A stretch of 24,605 nucleotides of DNA. It comes from Sphingoaurantiacus capsulatus. GTDB lineage: Bacteria; Pseudomonadota; Alphaproteobacteria; Sphingomonadales; Sphingomonadaceae. Both the position numbers and the translations under genes were made by a program. The notes below the pieces were generated by a model that made no database searches, was not told the DNA's origin, and saw only the letters and a program-made list of their open reading frames with translations. The stretch covers positions 1 to 24,605 of the forward strand of contig NZ_JBHRXV010000002.1 of NCBI RefSeq assembly GCF_042648405.1, given 5' to 3'. Of this stretch, positions 8,077 to 16,747 are shown in pieces. Within the stretch, counting starts at the first letter, position 1; every line of letters starts with the position of its first letter.

Positions 8077-9245
8077 TGCGGCTCGGCTTCACCGCCGCCG
8101 AAGAGGCGTTCCGCGCCGAGGCGAGCGCGTGGCTCGAAGGCGAGCTGGCGGGGCCGTTCGCCGATCTGAAAGGTCTCACCAGCCTGACCGACGCGCCCGA
8201 GCGGCGGCGCGAATGGGAGCAACGGCTGGGCACGGCGGGCTGGAGCTGCATCGGCTGGCCGAAGATGTTCGGCGGCCGCGACGCGACGCTCGCCGAGCAG
8301 GTGATCTTCGCCGAGGAATATGCCCGCGCCGGCGGCCCACCGCGGTTGAACCACATGGGCGTCGAGCTGATCGGCCCGACCATCCTGGCCTTCGGCAGCG
8401 ACGAACAGAAGGTGCGCTTCCTGCCCGCCATTGCCGCCGGCACCGAAATCTGGTGCCAGGGTTATTCGGAGCCGGGGGCGGGGTCGGACCTTGCCAATGT
8501 GCGGACCAAGGCCGCGCTCGACGGGAGCGAATGGCGCGTCGACGGGCAAAAGATCTGGACCAGCCTCGCGCAGTTCGCTGACTGGATTTTCGTCGTGGCG
8601 CGCAGCGAGCCGGGGTCGCGCGGGCCGAAAGGGCTGTCGTTCCTGATGCTGCCGGTCGACCAGCCGGGCATCACCATCCGCCCGATCCACCAGATCACCG
8701 GCGACGCCGAGTTCAACGAGGTGTTCTTCGACGGCGCAACCACTGCCGCCGACAACATGCTGGGCGCGGCGGGCGACGGCTGGCGGGTGGCGATGGCGCT
8801 GCTCGGCTTCGAGCGCGGCGTGTCGACCTTGGCGCAGCAGATGGGGTTCCGCAACGAGCTGACCGCCATCGTCCGCGCCGCCAACGAAAATGGCCGCGAC
8901 CGCGACGCGCTGATCCGCCAGCGGCTGGCGCGCGCCGAGATCGGCCTGCAGCTGATGCGCTATGGCGCGCTGCGCATGCTGAGCACGCCCGATTCCGCCG
9001 CCGCGCTCACCTACAAGATCCAGTGGGCGAGCTGGCGGCAGGCGCTCGGCGAACTGGCGATGGATGTGCTCGGGCAATCCGGCGAGGTCGCCGAGGCCGG
9101 CAGCGAGGCGGCGATGCTCGCCAACCTGTTCCTCTACTCGCGCGCCGACACGATCTACGGCGGCAGCAACGAAATCCAGCGCAACATCATCGCCGAGCGC
9201 GGTCTCGGCCTGCCCCGCGAACCGCGCGGCACCAGCAACGCCTGA
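8076..9245 (+). CDS. fadE30: FadE30-like acyl-CoA dehydrogenase for the hydroxy-indanone CoA ester
   Basis: The protein has 389 residues, the normal length for the family. It shows WCQGYSEPGAGSD (126-138), GQKIWTS (157-163), the ITGDAEFNEVFFDGA segment, FERGVSTL, and the C-terminal ADTIYGGSNEIQRNIIAER with GLGLPRE. These blocks match Rv3560c (FadE30) as I remember it far better than they match the FadE31-like protein in the same operon. FadE30 introduces a double bond into the 5-hydroxy-indanone CoA ester after FadD3 activation, so it acts near the start of C/D-ring catabolism. The next gene but eight bases away encodes IpdF, its neighbour in M. tuberculosis too. Both conserved adjacency and sequence support the call. 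Confidence 0.92.
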   Translation: MRLGFTAAEEAFRAEASAWLEGELAGPFADLKGLTSLTDAPERRREWEQRLGTAGWSCIGWPKMFGGRDATLAEQVIFAEEYARAGGPPRLNHMGVELIGPTILAFGSDEQKVRFLPAIAAGTEIWCQGYSEPGAGSDLANVRTKAALDGSEWRVDGQKIWTSLAQFADWIFVVARSEPGSRGPKGLSFLMLPVDQPGITIRPIHQITGDAEFNEVFFDGATTAADNMLGAAGDGWRVAMALLGFERGVSTLAQQMGFRNELTAIVRAANENGRDRDALIRQRLARAEIGLQLMRYGALRMLSTPDSAAALTYKIQWASWRQALGELAMDVLGQSGEVAEAGSEAAMLANLFLYSRADTIYGGSNEIQRNIIAERGLGLPREPRGTSNA

Positions 9246-9253
9246 GGGAAGCC

Positions 9254-10036
9254 ATGACCCGCCCCGCCCCCATCTGTCCGCCCGCCACCGGGCTCCTTCG
9301 CGGCAAGACGCTGCTGATCACCGCGGCGGCCGGCAGCGGTATCGGCGGCGCCGCGGCGCGTCGCGCCGCCGACGAAGGCGCGACCCTGTTCATCTCCGAT
9401 ACCCACGAGCGCCGCCTCGGCGAGACCGCCGACGCCATCGCGGCTGCGGGGCATGCGCGACCGCACACACAGGTCTGCGACGTGACCGACGAGGCGCAGG
9501 TGCAGGCGCTGGTCGCCTCGGCGATCGACGCGATGGGGCATGTCGACATCCTGTTCAACAACGCCGGCCTCGGCGGCGCTGCGTCGGTCACCGAGATGAC
9601 CGACGAGCAGTGGAGCCGCGTGCTCGACGTGTCGCTGACCAGCGTGTTCCGCATGACGCGCGCGATCCTGCCTCACATGTATGCGCGGGGGGCGGGCGCC
9701 ATCGTCAACAACGCCTCGGTGCTCGGCTGGCGCGCGCAGAAACTGCAGGCGCATTACGCCGCGGCGAAGGCGGGCGTGATGGCCTTCACCCGCTGCTCGG
9801 CGATGGAAGCCGCCGAACATGGCGTGCGCATCAACGCCGTCAGCCCCAGCCTCGCCATGCATGCCAGCCTCAACAAGGTGACGCCGCCGGGGCTGCTCGA
9901 GGAGCTGACCGCGCGCGAGGCGTTCGGGCGGTTCGCCGAGCCGTGGGAAGTGGCGAACGTCATGATCTTCCTTGGCTCCGACCTCGCCTCCTACATGGTC
10001 GGCGAAGTGGTCGCCGTGTCGAGCCAGCAGGCATGA
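9254..10036 (+). CDS. ipdF: IpdF-like short-chain dehydrogenase/reductase
   Basis: This is a 260-residue SDR with TAAAGSGIG (23-31; the first glycine of the usual TGxxxGxG is alanine), NNAG (102-105), S155 in NNASVLGWRAQ and Y168/K172 in HYAAAK. HERRLGETA, VLDVSLTSVFR, NNASVLGWRAQ, AGVMAFTRCSA, AFGR-AEPWEVA and the end with GEVVAVS match Rv3559c (IpdF) closely from memory. The TAAAG variant is also present there. IpdF interconverts the 5-hydroxy and 5-keto groups of the indanone CoA intermediate, allowing the ring to be cut. AGGGA lies four bases before the ATG. The ATGA overlap at 10033 couples it to the MaoC gene. Confidence 0.93.
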   Translation: MTRPAPICPPATGLLRGKTLLITAAAGSGIGGAAARRAADEGATLFISDTHERRLGETADAIAAAGHARPHTQVCDVTDEAQVQALVASAIDAMGHVDILFNNAGLGGAASVTEMTDEQWSRVLDVSLTSVFRMTRAILPHMYARGAGAIVNNASVLGWRAQKLQAHYAAAKAGVMAFTRCSAMEAAEHGVRINAVSPSLAMHASLNKVTPPGLLEELTAREAFGRFAEPWEVANVMIFLGSDLASYMVGEVVAVSSQQA

Positions 10037-10497
10037 GCGCACGGGTCTTCGAGACGCCGGCGGCACTGCTCGACGCGGTGGGCACGCGTTTCGGGCCGAC
10101 CGACTGGCTGCCGGTCGAACAGACCCGCGTCGACCTGTTCGCCGAGGCGACCGGCGATCACCAATGGATCCATATCGACCCGGCGCGCGCCAAGGATGGC
10201 CCCTTCGGCGGCACCATCGCGCACGGCTATCTGACGATGAGCCTCGTCAATCATTTTCTGCCCGACCTCATCGAGGTTCAGGGCGCCACCATGGGCGTCA
10301 ATATCGGCGCCGATGGCCTCCGTTTCCTGAGCCCGGTGCGCGTCGGTAGTCGCATCCGTGCAACAGGTGAGCTGACATCGGCCGACACCGTCCGCGAGAC
10401 CGCGGTGCAGTCGGTCGTCCGGGTAACCATCGAGATCGAAGGAGAGGCAAAGCCGGCCTGCGTGGTCGACACGATCAGCCGTTATTACATCGCCTGA
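10033..10497 (+). CDS. MaoC-like hot-dog (R)-enoyl-CoA hydratase
   Basis: The 154-residue single hot-dog protein carries the hydratase-2 motif in ATGDHQWIHIDPARA (D42, H47), then PFGGTIAHGYLT and a C-terminal KPACVVDTISRY. It resembles HtdZ (Rv0130) of M. tuberculosis, as I recall it, over its whole length. Such enzymes hydrate trans-2-enoyl-CoA to (R)-3-hydroxyacyl-CoA. No other conventional enoyl-CoA hydratase is visible in the operon (EchA20 is a ring hydrolase), so I infer that this gene supplies the hydration step for beta-oxidation of the opened-ring acid. It has no good ribosome binding site and starts inside the last codons of ipdF, suggesting translational coupling. It is the last gene of the operon. 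Confidence 0.86.
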   Translation: MSARVFETPAALLDAVGTRFGPTDWLPVEQTRVDLFAEATGDHQWIHIDPARAKDGPFGGTIAHGYLTMSLVNHFLPDLIEVQGATMGVNIGADGLRFLSPVRVGSRIRATGELTSADTVRETAVQSVVRVTIEIEGEAKPACVVDTISRYYIA

Positions 10498-10748
10498 AAT
10501 CAACGGGTTACCGGTTTCCTCAGGTCGCGTTGCTGGCGCGGCTGGGAACGGCTGCCCGTTGTTTCCGGGGGAGGGCTGATGGGTCGCCGACTGCACGTTG
10601 TACGGAAACAGTGTGACCATCATCCGCACCTTATCGCGCACCGTCAGCACGATAAGCATTGACCATCGAAACCGCGTGCCTTTGCGAGAGCGAGGCGCCA
10701 AATTGCGGAGAGGGGACAGCCCTCCCGCGCGAAACTTGGGGGAGGCCT
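10498..10748. promoter_or_regulatory. Intergenic control region upstream of the TonB-dependent receptor
   Basis: This 251-base gap contains no gene I can support. It holds an inverted repeat, CTTATCG at 10630-10636 and CGATAAG at 10650-10656, with a 13-base spacer. A possible -35 element TTGACC follows at 10659-10664; the matching -10 (around 10682) is poor. GGGGGAGG ending at 10745 is the receptor's ribosome binding site. I saw no clear T-tailed terminator for the operon that ends at 10497. Assignment as promoter/operator is inference. Confidence 0.4.
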
Positions 10749-13082
10749 ATGACGCCATTTGCAACGCGCTATCTTTCCGTCCTGCTCGCGAGCTCGGCGA
10801 TCTTCGCCGCGCCGGCCTTTGCGCAGAACACCGCCGCCACTGAGACTGCCGCCGCAGACGACATGGTTGACGCGAACGAGATCGTCGTCACCGCGCAGCG
10901 CCGCGAACAGAAGCTGCAGGACGTGCCGCTGTCGGTCTCTGCGCTCGGTAACGAGACCATCGAGCGCGCCGGCATCTCGAATGTCGGCAACATCGGCAAC
11001 TATGTGCCGAACATCCAGGTCAACCAGACGGTCGGCAACAATTTCGGCCCGCTGATCACCATCCGCGGCATCGCGCCCTCGGCCGACACCAGCCTCGCCC
11101 GCGACCAGCCAGTCGGCATCTATGTCGACGGCGTGCCGGTGGCCAAGTCGACCGGCGCCGCCTTCGACCTCGTCGATCTGGAGCGCGTCGAAGTGCTGCG
11201 CGGCCCGCAGGGCACGCTCTACGGCAAGAACACTATCGGCGGCGCGGTCAACCTCGTCACGCGCAAGCCGACCGGCGAGTTCGGCGGCGAGGCGTCGGCG
11301 GGCTTCGGCAGCTTCGGCCTCGGCACGCAGCGCGTGTCATTGAACCTGCCGGCGATCGGCGACAGCGACAGCGGCTTCGGCTCGTTGAAGACGAAGATTG
11401 CCGTCTCGGCGCGTCAGTATGACGGCTATTACAAGAACTTCGCGCTCGACAACCGCTTCGGCAGCGAGGACCGCTGGGCGGGCCGCGGCGACATCCTGTG
11501 GGAGCGCGGCGACTTCTCGGTCGGCTATGCCTATGACATCACCGACAGCAAGGGCACGCCATCGATCCTGGCGATCAGCGCCAACCCGAACGCCGTCCCG
11601 GCGCTCGCTGCGCTGATCAACCCGAATATCGTCACCGGCCGCCCGAAGGGCATTTCGGCCCAGAGCGCGCTCGACTCCGACTTCCATGTCGAGGGCCATG
11701 CGATCAACGCGGCGTGGGACGTCAGCGACAGCCTGACGCTGAAGTCGATCAGCGCGTGGCGCAGCATGTCGACGCACAGCGCGTCGGATTTCGACGGCAC
11801 GCCGAGCGACATCCTGCGCATCATCCTCGACAACGAGTATCGGCAGTTCACGCAGGAGGTGCAGGTCATCGGCGAGGCCGGCGACTTCAACTACACCCTC
11901 GGCGGCTTCTACATGAACGACGAATATTCGGTGTATAATCCGCGCTGGAACGTCCAGTTGGGCCGCAACTTCTTCGACCTGTCGGAGCGTGGCGCCGAAT
12001 CCTATTCGATCGCGGGCTACGGTCAGCTGACCTGGTCGCCGTCGGCACTCGACAACAAGCTCGATGTCGCGGTCGGCCTGCGCTGGACCAAGGATCACAA
12101 GGACACGCGCGAACTGCTGGTCGCCAACGCGGCCTATGCCGCCAATCCGGCGGCGGCGGGCTCGGGCGTGTTCGTCCGCACCGCGACCGGCGCGCCGGTC
12201 ACGCGCAGTGGCCTGCCGGCGGCACAGGCCCGTCCCGGCGTCGTCGGCGGCCTGGGTGCGGACGACCTGATCCCGGTGCAGGCGGAGAAGAGCTGGAAGG
12301 AGTTCACCCCGGATCTCAGCATCACCTATGCGATCGATCCGGACATCAACATCTACGGCCGCGTGGCGACCGGCTTCAAGAGCGGCGGCTACAACGACAC
12401 CGCCGCGACCAACGCCGCCTTCTTCGCGCCCTACGACCCGGAAAAGCTGCTGTCGTTCGAACTCGGCACCAAGGCGTCGCTGTTCGACCGCAAGCTGAGC
12501 TTCACCGCGGCGGTCTATCACTCGATCTACAAGGACTTCCAGGCGGGCGTGTTCGTGCCCGCGCAGATCACCACCAACATCATCAACGCCGGCAAGGCGC
12601 TGTTCACCGGCTTCGAGATCGAGGGGCAGCTCCGTCCGGTCGACAACCTCGTGCTGAACTTCGGCTACGGCTACCTCGACGCCCGCTACAAGGAGTTCGT
12701 GCTCCCGACCGGCGTCGACGTGGCGAGCACCTACAAGATCCCGTTCGCGCCGAAGAACAACTACCTGATCGGCGCCACGCACACCGCGCCGCTCGGCTTC
12801 GCCGACCTCGAGACGAGCCTCAACTATTCGTGGCGCGGTTCGCAATGGTCGACGATCACCGCCGACCCGCTGCCGAAGCGCAAGGCGTATGGCGTGCTCG
12901 ACGGCCGCATCGCGCTGAAGAGCATCATGATCGGCGACAAGGAAGAACTGGAGTTCGCGCTCTGGGGCAAGAACCTGACCGACGAGGAATATTGGGTCAG
13001 CTCGATCAACCTCAGCATCGTGGCCGTCCGCCAGTGGGCCGAGCCGCGCAGCTTCGGCGGCGAGGTGAAGCTCAAGTTCTAA
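10749..13082 (+). CDS. TonB-dependent outer-membrane receptor
   Basis: The 777-residue precursor starts at ATG 10749, three bases after GGGGGAGG. Residues 1-25 form a signal peptide (basic R7, hydrophobic core, AFA before Q26). A TonB box lies in EIVVTAQ (44-50). Next comes the plug domain, with QDVPLSVSAL, the VDGVPVAK segment, LERVEVLRGPQGTLYGKN and GGAVNLVTRKP. The rest is a beta-barrel ending in an aromatic residue (VKLKF), as outer-membrane barrels do. An in-frame upstream ATG at 10659 is rejected because it would bury the signal peptide. These receptors import substrates across the outer membrane using TonB energy. Sphingomonads use many of them for carbon sources. Its position directly after the C/D-ring operon suggests uptake of a steroid or similar hydrophobic compound, which the sequence alone cannot prove. 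Confidence 0.95.
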   Translation: MTPFATRYLSVLLASSAIFAAPAFAQNTAATETAAADDMVDANEIVVTAQRREQKLQDVPLSVSALGNETIERAGISNVGNIGNYVPNIQVNQTVGNNFGPLITIRGIAPSADTSLARDQPVGIYVDGVPVAKSTGAAFDLVDLERVEVLRGPQGTLYGKNTIGGAVNLVTRKPTGEFGGEASAGFGSFGLGTQRVSLNLPAIGDSDSGFGSLKTKIAVSARQYDGYYKNFALDNRFGSEDRWAGRGDILWERGDFSVGYAYDITDSKGTPSILAISANPNAVPALAALINPNIVTGRPKGISAQSALDSDFHVEGHAINAAWDVSDSLTLKSISAWRSMSTHSASDFDGTPSDILRIILDNEYRQFTQEVQVIGEAGDFNYTLGGFYMNDEYSVYNPRWNVQLGRNFFDLSERGAESYSIAGYGQLTWSPSALDNKLDVAVGLRWTKDHKDTRELLVANAAYAANPAAAGSGVFVRTATGAPVTRSGLPAAQARPGVVGGLGADDLIPVQAEKSWKEFTPDLSITYAIDPDINIYGRVATGFKSGGYNDTAATNAAFFAPYDPEKLLSFELGTKASLFDRKLSFTAAVYHSIYKDFQAGVFVPAQITTNIINAGKALFTGFEIEGQLRPVDNLVLNFGYGYLDARYKEFVLPTGVDVASTYKIPFAPKNNYLIGATHTAPLGFADLETSLNYSWRGSQWSTITADPLPKRKAYGVLDGRIALKSIMIGDKEELEFALWGKNLTDEEYWVSSINLSIVAVRQWAEPRSFGGEVKLKF

Positions 13083-13118
13083 ACCGGGTTTCCGGGTAGC
13101 GTTTAAGGGGCGGCAACG

Positions 13119-14357
13119 ATGACTCCGCATTTGTCGAGGGCATCGTTCGCCGCCCTTTTTCTTGTCTCGCTGATGGCGGTGATCGGCAACAACGCGCTGA
13201 TCTCAGTCATGCCGGCGGTCGGCCGCGAGATCGGCATTCCCGACTTCCTCGTCGCGACGATCTTCTCGCTGTCGGCGCTGCTCTGGGCTTTCTCCTCACC
13301 CTATTGGGCGAAGCTTTCCGACCGGCACGGCAGGAAGCCGTTCATCCTGCTCGGCATGGCGGGCTTCGGCATGTCGATGCTGCTCTGCGGCCTCATCGTT
13401 CACGCCGGGCTGCACCATTGGGCGCCGCCGATGGCGATCTTCACCGCCTTCTTCCTGATCCGGTCGAGCTATGGCGTGTTCGGCTCGGCGAGCGCCGGGC
13501 CGACGCAGGCCTATATCGCCGACCATAGCGAGGGCCGTGAGCGCGTGCGGTTGCTCACCGTCAACGCCGGCGCGGTCAATCTCGGCTCGATTGTCGGGCC
13601 CGCGCTCTCCCCCTTCCTGATCTTCGCGCCGTTCGCGCTGGCGGGGCCGATGTTCGTGTTCGCCGGGCTCGGCGTGCTGACCGTCGTTGCCGCCTGGCTG
13701 CTCATCCCGCGCGATCCGCCGGTCGGCGATAAGCTCGGCGGCGCGCCGACCACGATGCGGCTGCGCGACGTGTGGAACGACCCCGAAATCCGCCCGCACC
13801 TGACTTACGCCTTCCTCATCGCCTCGGCACAGGCGATCAACATCTACACGCTCGGCTTCCTCGTCATCGACCGGCTCGGCCGCTCGCCGGTGGAGGCGCA
13901 AAGCTCGATCGGGCTGGTGATGGCGGTGGGCGCCGCCGCCGGGCTAATCGCGCAATGGGGCGTCGTCACGCTGGTGAAGATGCAGCCGCGCGCGATGCTG
14001 CGCTGGGGCGCGCTGGCGGTCGCCGCGGGCAATGTGATGATCGCGGCGGGCCATGGCTACACTTCGCTGCTGATCGCCTTCGCATTGGCGAGCTTCGGCT
14101 ACGGCCTTGCCCGGCCGGGATCGGCGGCGGGGGCGTCGCTGGCGGCGTCGGCGGCGAAGCAGGGGGCGGTCGGCGGGGCGATCTCATCGATCGCCGGCGC
14201 GTCGATCGCGGTGCCGCCGGTGCTCGCCGTCGCGCTCTATGCCTATGCGCCGTCGGGGCCGTTCTGGGCGGTCGCCGTGCTCTCCCTCGGCCTCCTCATC
14301 TACGCTTTTCGCAGCGGGCCGTTGGCCGCCCGATCGTTTCCTGTGAACGACAAGTGA
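13119..14357 (+). CDS. MFS transporter, 12-helix type
   Basis: This 412-residue, strongly hydrophobic protein has the MFS motif A signature AKLSDRHGRKP at about 64-74, in the loop between helices 2 and 3. Long apolar stretches fit about 12 membrane helices. The pattern resembles TetA/drug:H+ antiporter-like or sugar-type families. AAGGGG at 13105-13110 is eight bases before the ATG. The 36-base gap after the receptor contains no terminator, so co-transcription with it is likely. It could carry the same substrate across the inner membrane or export an intermediate. Direction and substrate are not readable. I have high confidence in the superfamily only. Confidence 0.88.
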   Translation: MTPHLSRASFAALFLVSLMAVIGNNALISVMPAVGREIGIPDFLVATIFSLSALLWAFSSPYWAKLSDRHGRKPFILLGMAGFGMSMLLCGLIVHAGLHHWAPPMAIFTAFFLIRSSYGVFGSASAGPTQAYIADHSEGRERVRLLTVNAGAVNLGSIVGPALSPFLIFAPFALAGPMFVFAGLGVLTVVAAWLLIPRDPPVGDKLGGAPTTMRLRDVWNDPEIRPHLTYAFLIASAQAINIYTLGFLVIDRLGRSPVEAQSSIGLVMAVGAAAGLIAQWGVVTLVKMQPRAMLRWGALAVAAGNVMIAAGHGYTSLLIAFALASFGYGLARPGSAAGASLAASAAKQGAVGGAISSIAGASIAVPPVLAVALYAYAPSGPFWAVAVLSLGLLIYAFRSGPLAARSFPVNDK

Positions 14358-14463
14358 TTGCACGGCAGTCGCCTTGTTCGCGGCGTCGCCCGGGATGTAT
14401 TTTTGAGACACGGACTGCCGCACGGCCATGTGCGCGCACAATCAGAACATAAGGAGCTTGGGT
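14358..14463. promoter_or_regulatory. Gap upstream of the amidohydrolase gene
   Basis: The gap contains the inverted pair GGCAGTC (14364-14370) and GACTGCC (14413-14419), 42 bases apart, around an AT-richer stretch (GTATTTTTGAGA). AAGGAG at 14451-14456 is the ribosome binding site. A separate promoter here is possible but not shown. Confidence 0.3.
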
Positions 14464-15692
14464 GTGGATCGGTATCTGGTCATTTCGTCGGACGGACATG
14501 TCGGGCTGCCGCCGGAGCGCTACCGCGACTATCTCGAGAAGAAGCATCATGCGCTGTTCGACGAGCGCATCGCCCTCGAGATCAAGGCGCGCGAGGAGCA
14601 TGAGAAGCTCTTCCTGATCGACGACTTCAACACCAAGTGGCGCGCCCGCGTCGGCGACGGCCTGGAAGGCGCGTGGGACCCGCGCATCCGCAACCGNGCC
14701 TGGAAGGCGCGTGGGACCCGCGCATCCGCAACCGCGTGCTCGATGCCGACGGCGTCGCCGCCGAGGTGCTGTTCCCGGACGGCATCACCGAGCGCAACGC
14801 GCCGCCGTTCGGCGCCGACATCGGCCTTCGCGTCACCCAGACGCCCGAGCTGCAGTGGGCGGGCGCCCGCGCGCACAATCGCTGGCTCGCCGAATTCTGC
14901 AGCGAAGACCCGGTGCGCCGCATCGGCCTCGCCGTGATCCCGGCGCTCTACGACATGGAAGAGAATCTGAAGGAGATCCGCTGGGCGCACCAGAATGGGC
15001 TCAAGGGCATCTTCCTACCGGCGATGACGCCGGAGGGCTACGCGCTCTACAACCACAAGAAATACCACCCGATGTGGGCGCTGTGCGAGGACCTCGGTCT
15101 CCCGGTGCATTTCCACTCGGGCGCCTCGCCCGCCTATGATGTCAGCCAGGAAGGCTGGATCGGCACCTATCTCTGCGAGTTCGCCTTCTGGCTGACCCGC
15201 CCGATGTGGTCGATGATCTTCGGCGGCGTCTTCGAATATTATCCGAAGCTGAAGGTGCTGTTCACCGAGGCCGGCGGCGAGTTCTGGTTCCCGTGGATGC
15301 TGGAGCTGATGGATATCCGCGCCTCGGCCAAGCACACCTCGGGCAAGCTCGGCGACTACAACACCAACATGACGATGAAGCCGAGCGAGTATTTCCGCCG
15401 CAACATGTGGGTCGGCTGCTCGGCGCTGCCCGACGAGGAGACGACCGAATCCTACTACAAGATCGGCATCGACCGGATCATGTGGGGCACCGACTATCCG
15501 CACCCCGAAGGCACCTGGCCGGCGACGCACGAGAAGATGACGATCAGCCTCGGCGGCCTGCCCGAAGCCGACATCCAGAAGATGCTCGCAGGCAATGCGC
15601 TCGGCGCCTACGACCTCGACGAGGCGGCGCTGTGGAAGCTCGCCTCGAAGATCGGGCCGGTGAAAGCCGATTTCACGCAGAAAGCCGCCTAG
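14464..15692 (+). CDS. Amidohydrolase-2 family protein, frame broken by an apparent assembly duplication
   Basis: The gene starts at GTG 14464, seven bases after AAGGAG, with VDRYLVISSDGH. Between 14659 and 14734 a 38-base segment is present twice, the second copy beginning with an undetermined base (N at 14697). As written this shifts the frame. Removing one copy restores an uninterrupted 396-residue protein in which EGAWDPRIRN runs straight into RVLDADGVAAEV. The restored product shows DGH near the start, PVHFHSG in the middle and MWGTDYPHPEG towards the end, as expected of metal-dependent amidohydrolase-2 (PF04909-type) enzymes. Members include decarboxylases and C-C or lactone hydrolases, often in aromatic and steroid catabolic clusters. 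The reaction here is unknown. Probably intact in the organism. Confidence 0.85.
14659..14734. repeat. 38-bp direct tandem duplication with one N
   Basis: Bases 14660-14696 and 14698-14734 are identical (37 bases). If N14697 is G, the unit is 38 bases and perfectly tandem (14659-14696, 14697-14734). The N sits exactly at the junction and the duplication breaks a conserved gene, so this looks like two contig ends joined without merging their overlap rather than biology. Confidence 0.9.
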
Positions 15693-15724
15693 GACTTCCC
15701 TCCGAACGCCGCTTTTCCCCGACT

Positions 15725-15762
15725 GCCGCCGCCGGGTCGCCCCGGCGGCGGCCTTTCCTGTT
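15725..15762 (+). terminator. Strong hairpin terminator after the amidohydrolase
   Basis: Bases 15725-15736 and 15741-15752 are perfectly complementary (12 bp, GC-rich, TCGC loop), followed by CTTTCCTGTT. It lies 32 bases after the amidohydrolase stop and before the LysR gene. The tail is only moderately T-rich, but the stem is very stable. Confidence 0.75.
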
Positions 15763-15826
15763 GCTCTGAAGGGCCGTCCCCGTGGATAACCAGCGTCAGG
15801 TTGCGTCGTCGCGAGGAGCGCCGGGC

Positions 15827-16747
15827 ATGTCTGCGTGGCGAGGTGTCGCCGAGTTCCTGGCCGTCGTCGAGCACGGCAGCTTCACTGCCGCGGCGGAATC
15901 GCTCGGCGTGTCGAAGTCGTTCGTCTCGAAAATGATCAACGACCTCGAAGCCCGCGTCGGCGCCCAACTGCTCACCCGCACCACCCGTCGCCTGTCGCTG
16001 ACCGCGCCGGGCGAGCTGTTCCACGAACGCTGCCGCGCCATGCAGGAAATGCTCGTCGAGGCGGAGCGGCAGGTCGGCCAGTTCCAGTCGCGCCCGGTCG
16101 GGCGCTTGCGCATCGGCCTCAGCGACACCTTCGGGTCAGACTTCATGTCGTCGCTGGTCGCCGAGTTCAGCGCCAAACATCCTGAGATCGTCATCGAGAT
16201 CGTCGCCTATCTCCGCGAGGCGGAGGTGGTGCAGGAGACGTTCGACGTCGTCATCCGCTACGGCCAGTTGAGCGACAGCTCGATGAAGGCGCGGCTGTTC
16301 GGCTACCTTTCCTACTGCCTGTGCGCGGCGCCGAGCTACATCGAAGCGAACGGCTGGCCGGCCTCGGCGCAGGAATTCGAGCGCTTCAACTGCCTGACCG
16401 ACCATTCGGGCAGCTTCTATTTCAACGATGCCGAAAAGCGCGTCGCCAAGGTGAAGGTCGGCGGCAACTGGCGGTCGAACAGCGGCGTCTCGCTGCGCTG
16501 GGCGGCGCGCCGCGGCCTCGGCCTCGCGCAGCTCCCCACCTCGATCGTGCGCAAGGAGCTCGCCGACGGCAAGCTGGTCGCGATGGAGGCCGAATGGCCC
16601 TTCTACGACAAGGAGGTCTGGGCCTGCTTCGCGCCGGGGCCGCTGCCCGCCGCCACCCGCGCCTTCATCGATTATCTCGCCGGCAGCTTCAGCCACAACA
16701 AGCTGCGGCCGTGGACCTTGGACCAGCTGGCGCCGCCGGGGAGCTGA
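15827..16747 (+). CDS. LysR-type transcriptional regulator
   Basis: The product is 306 residues, the normal size for the family. The N-terminal winged helix-turn-helix covers about residues 4-63 (FLAVVEHGSFTAAAESLGVS, then SFVSKMINDLEARVGAQLL and TRTTRRLSLT). A periplasmic-binding-like effector domain follows from about residue 90 to the end. I chose ATG 15827 because GAGGAG (15813-15818) stands eight bases upstream. A GTG at 15782 would add 15 residues without a ribosome binding site. The gene is isolated between a terminator and the Rieske operon and points in the same direction as both. LysR proteins usually control adjacent genes, so the Rieske operon downstream is its most likely target, possibly through the inverted repeat at 16749-16766. 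Confidence 0.92.
   Translation: MSAWRGVAEFLAVVEHGSFTAAAESLGVSKSFVSKMINDLEARVGAQLLTRTTRRLSLTAPGELFHERCRAMQEMLVEAERQVGQFQSRPVGRLRIGLSDTFGSDFMSSLVAEFSAKHPEIVIEIVAYLREAEVVQETFDVVIRYGQLSDSSMKARLFGYLSYCLCAAPSYIEANGWPASAQEFERFNCLTDHSGSFYFNDAEKRVAKVKVGGNWRSNSGVSLRWAARRGLGLAQLPTSIVRKELADGKLVAMEAEWPFYDKEVWACFAPGPLPAATRAFIDYLAGSFSHNKLRPWTLDQLAPPGS

Noticed and set aside
11337..13130. A 597-codon minus-strand frame opposite the TonB receptor
   Set aside because: It is the antisense of a well-supported receptor gene, with Arg/Val/Asp-rich composition and no recognisable motif; long antisense frames are common in GC-rich codon usage.
14464..15692. Amidohydrolase as a true pseudogene
   Set aside because: The only defect is the 38-base duplication with an N at its junction; the remaining protein is continuous and conserved, so an assembly error explains it better.
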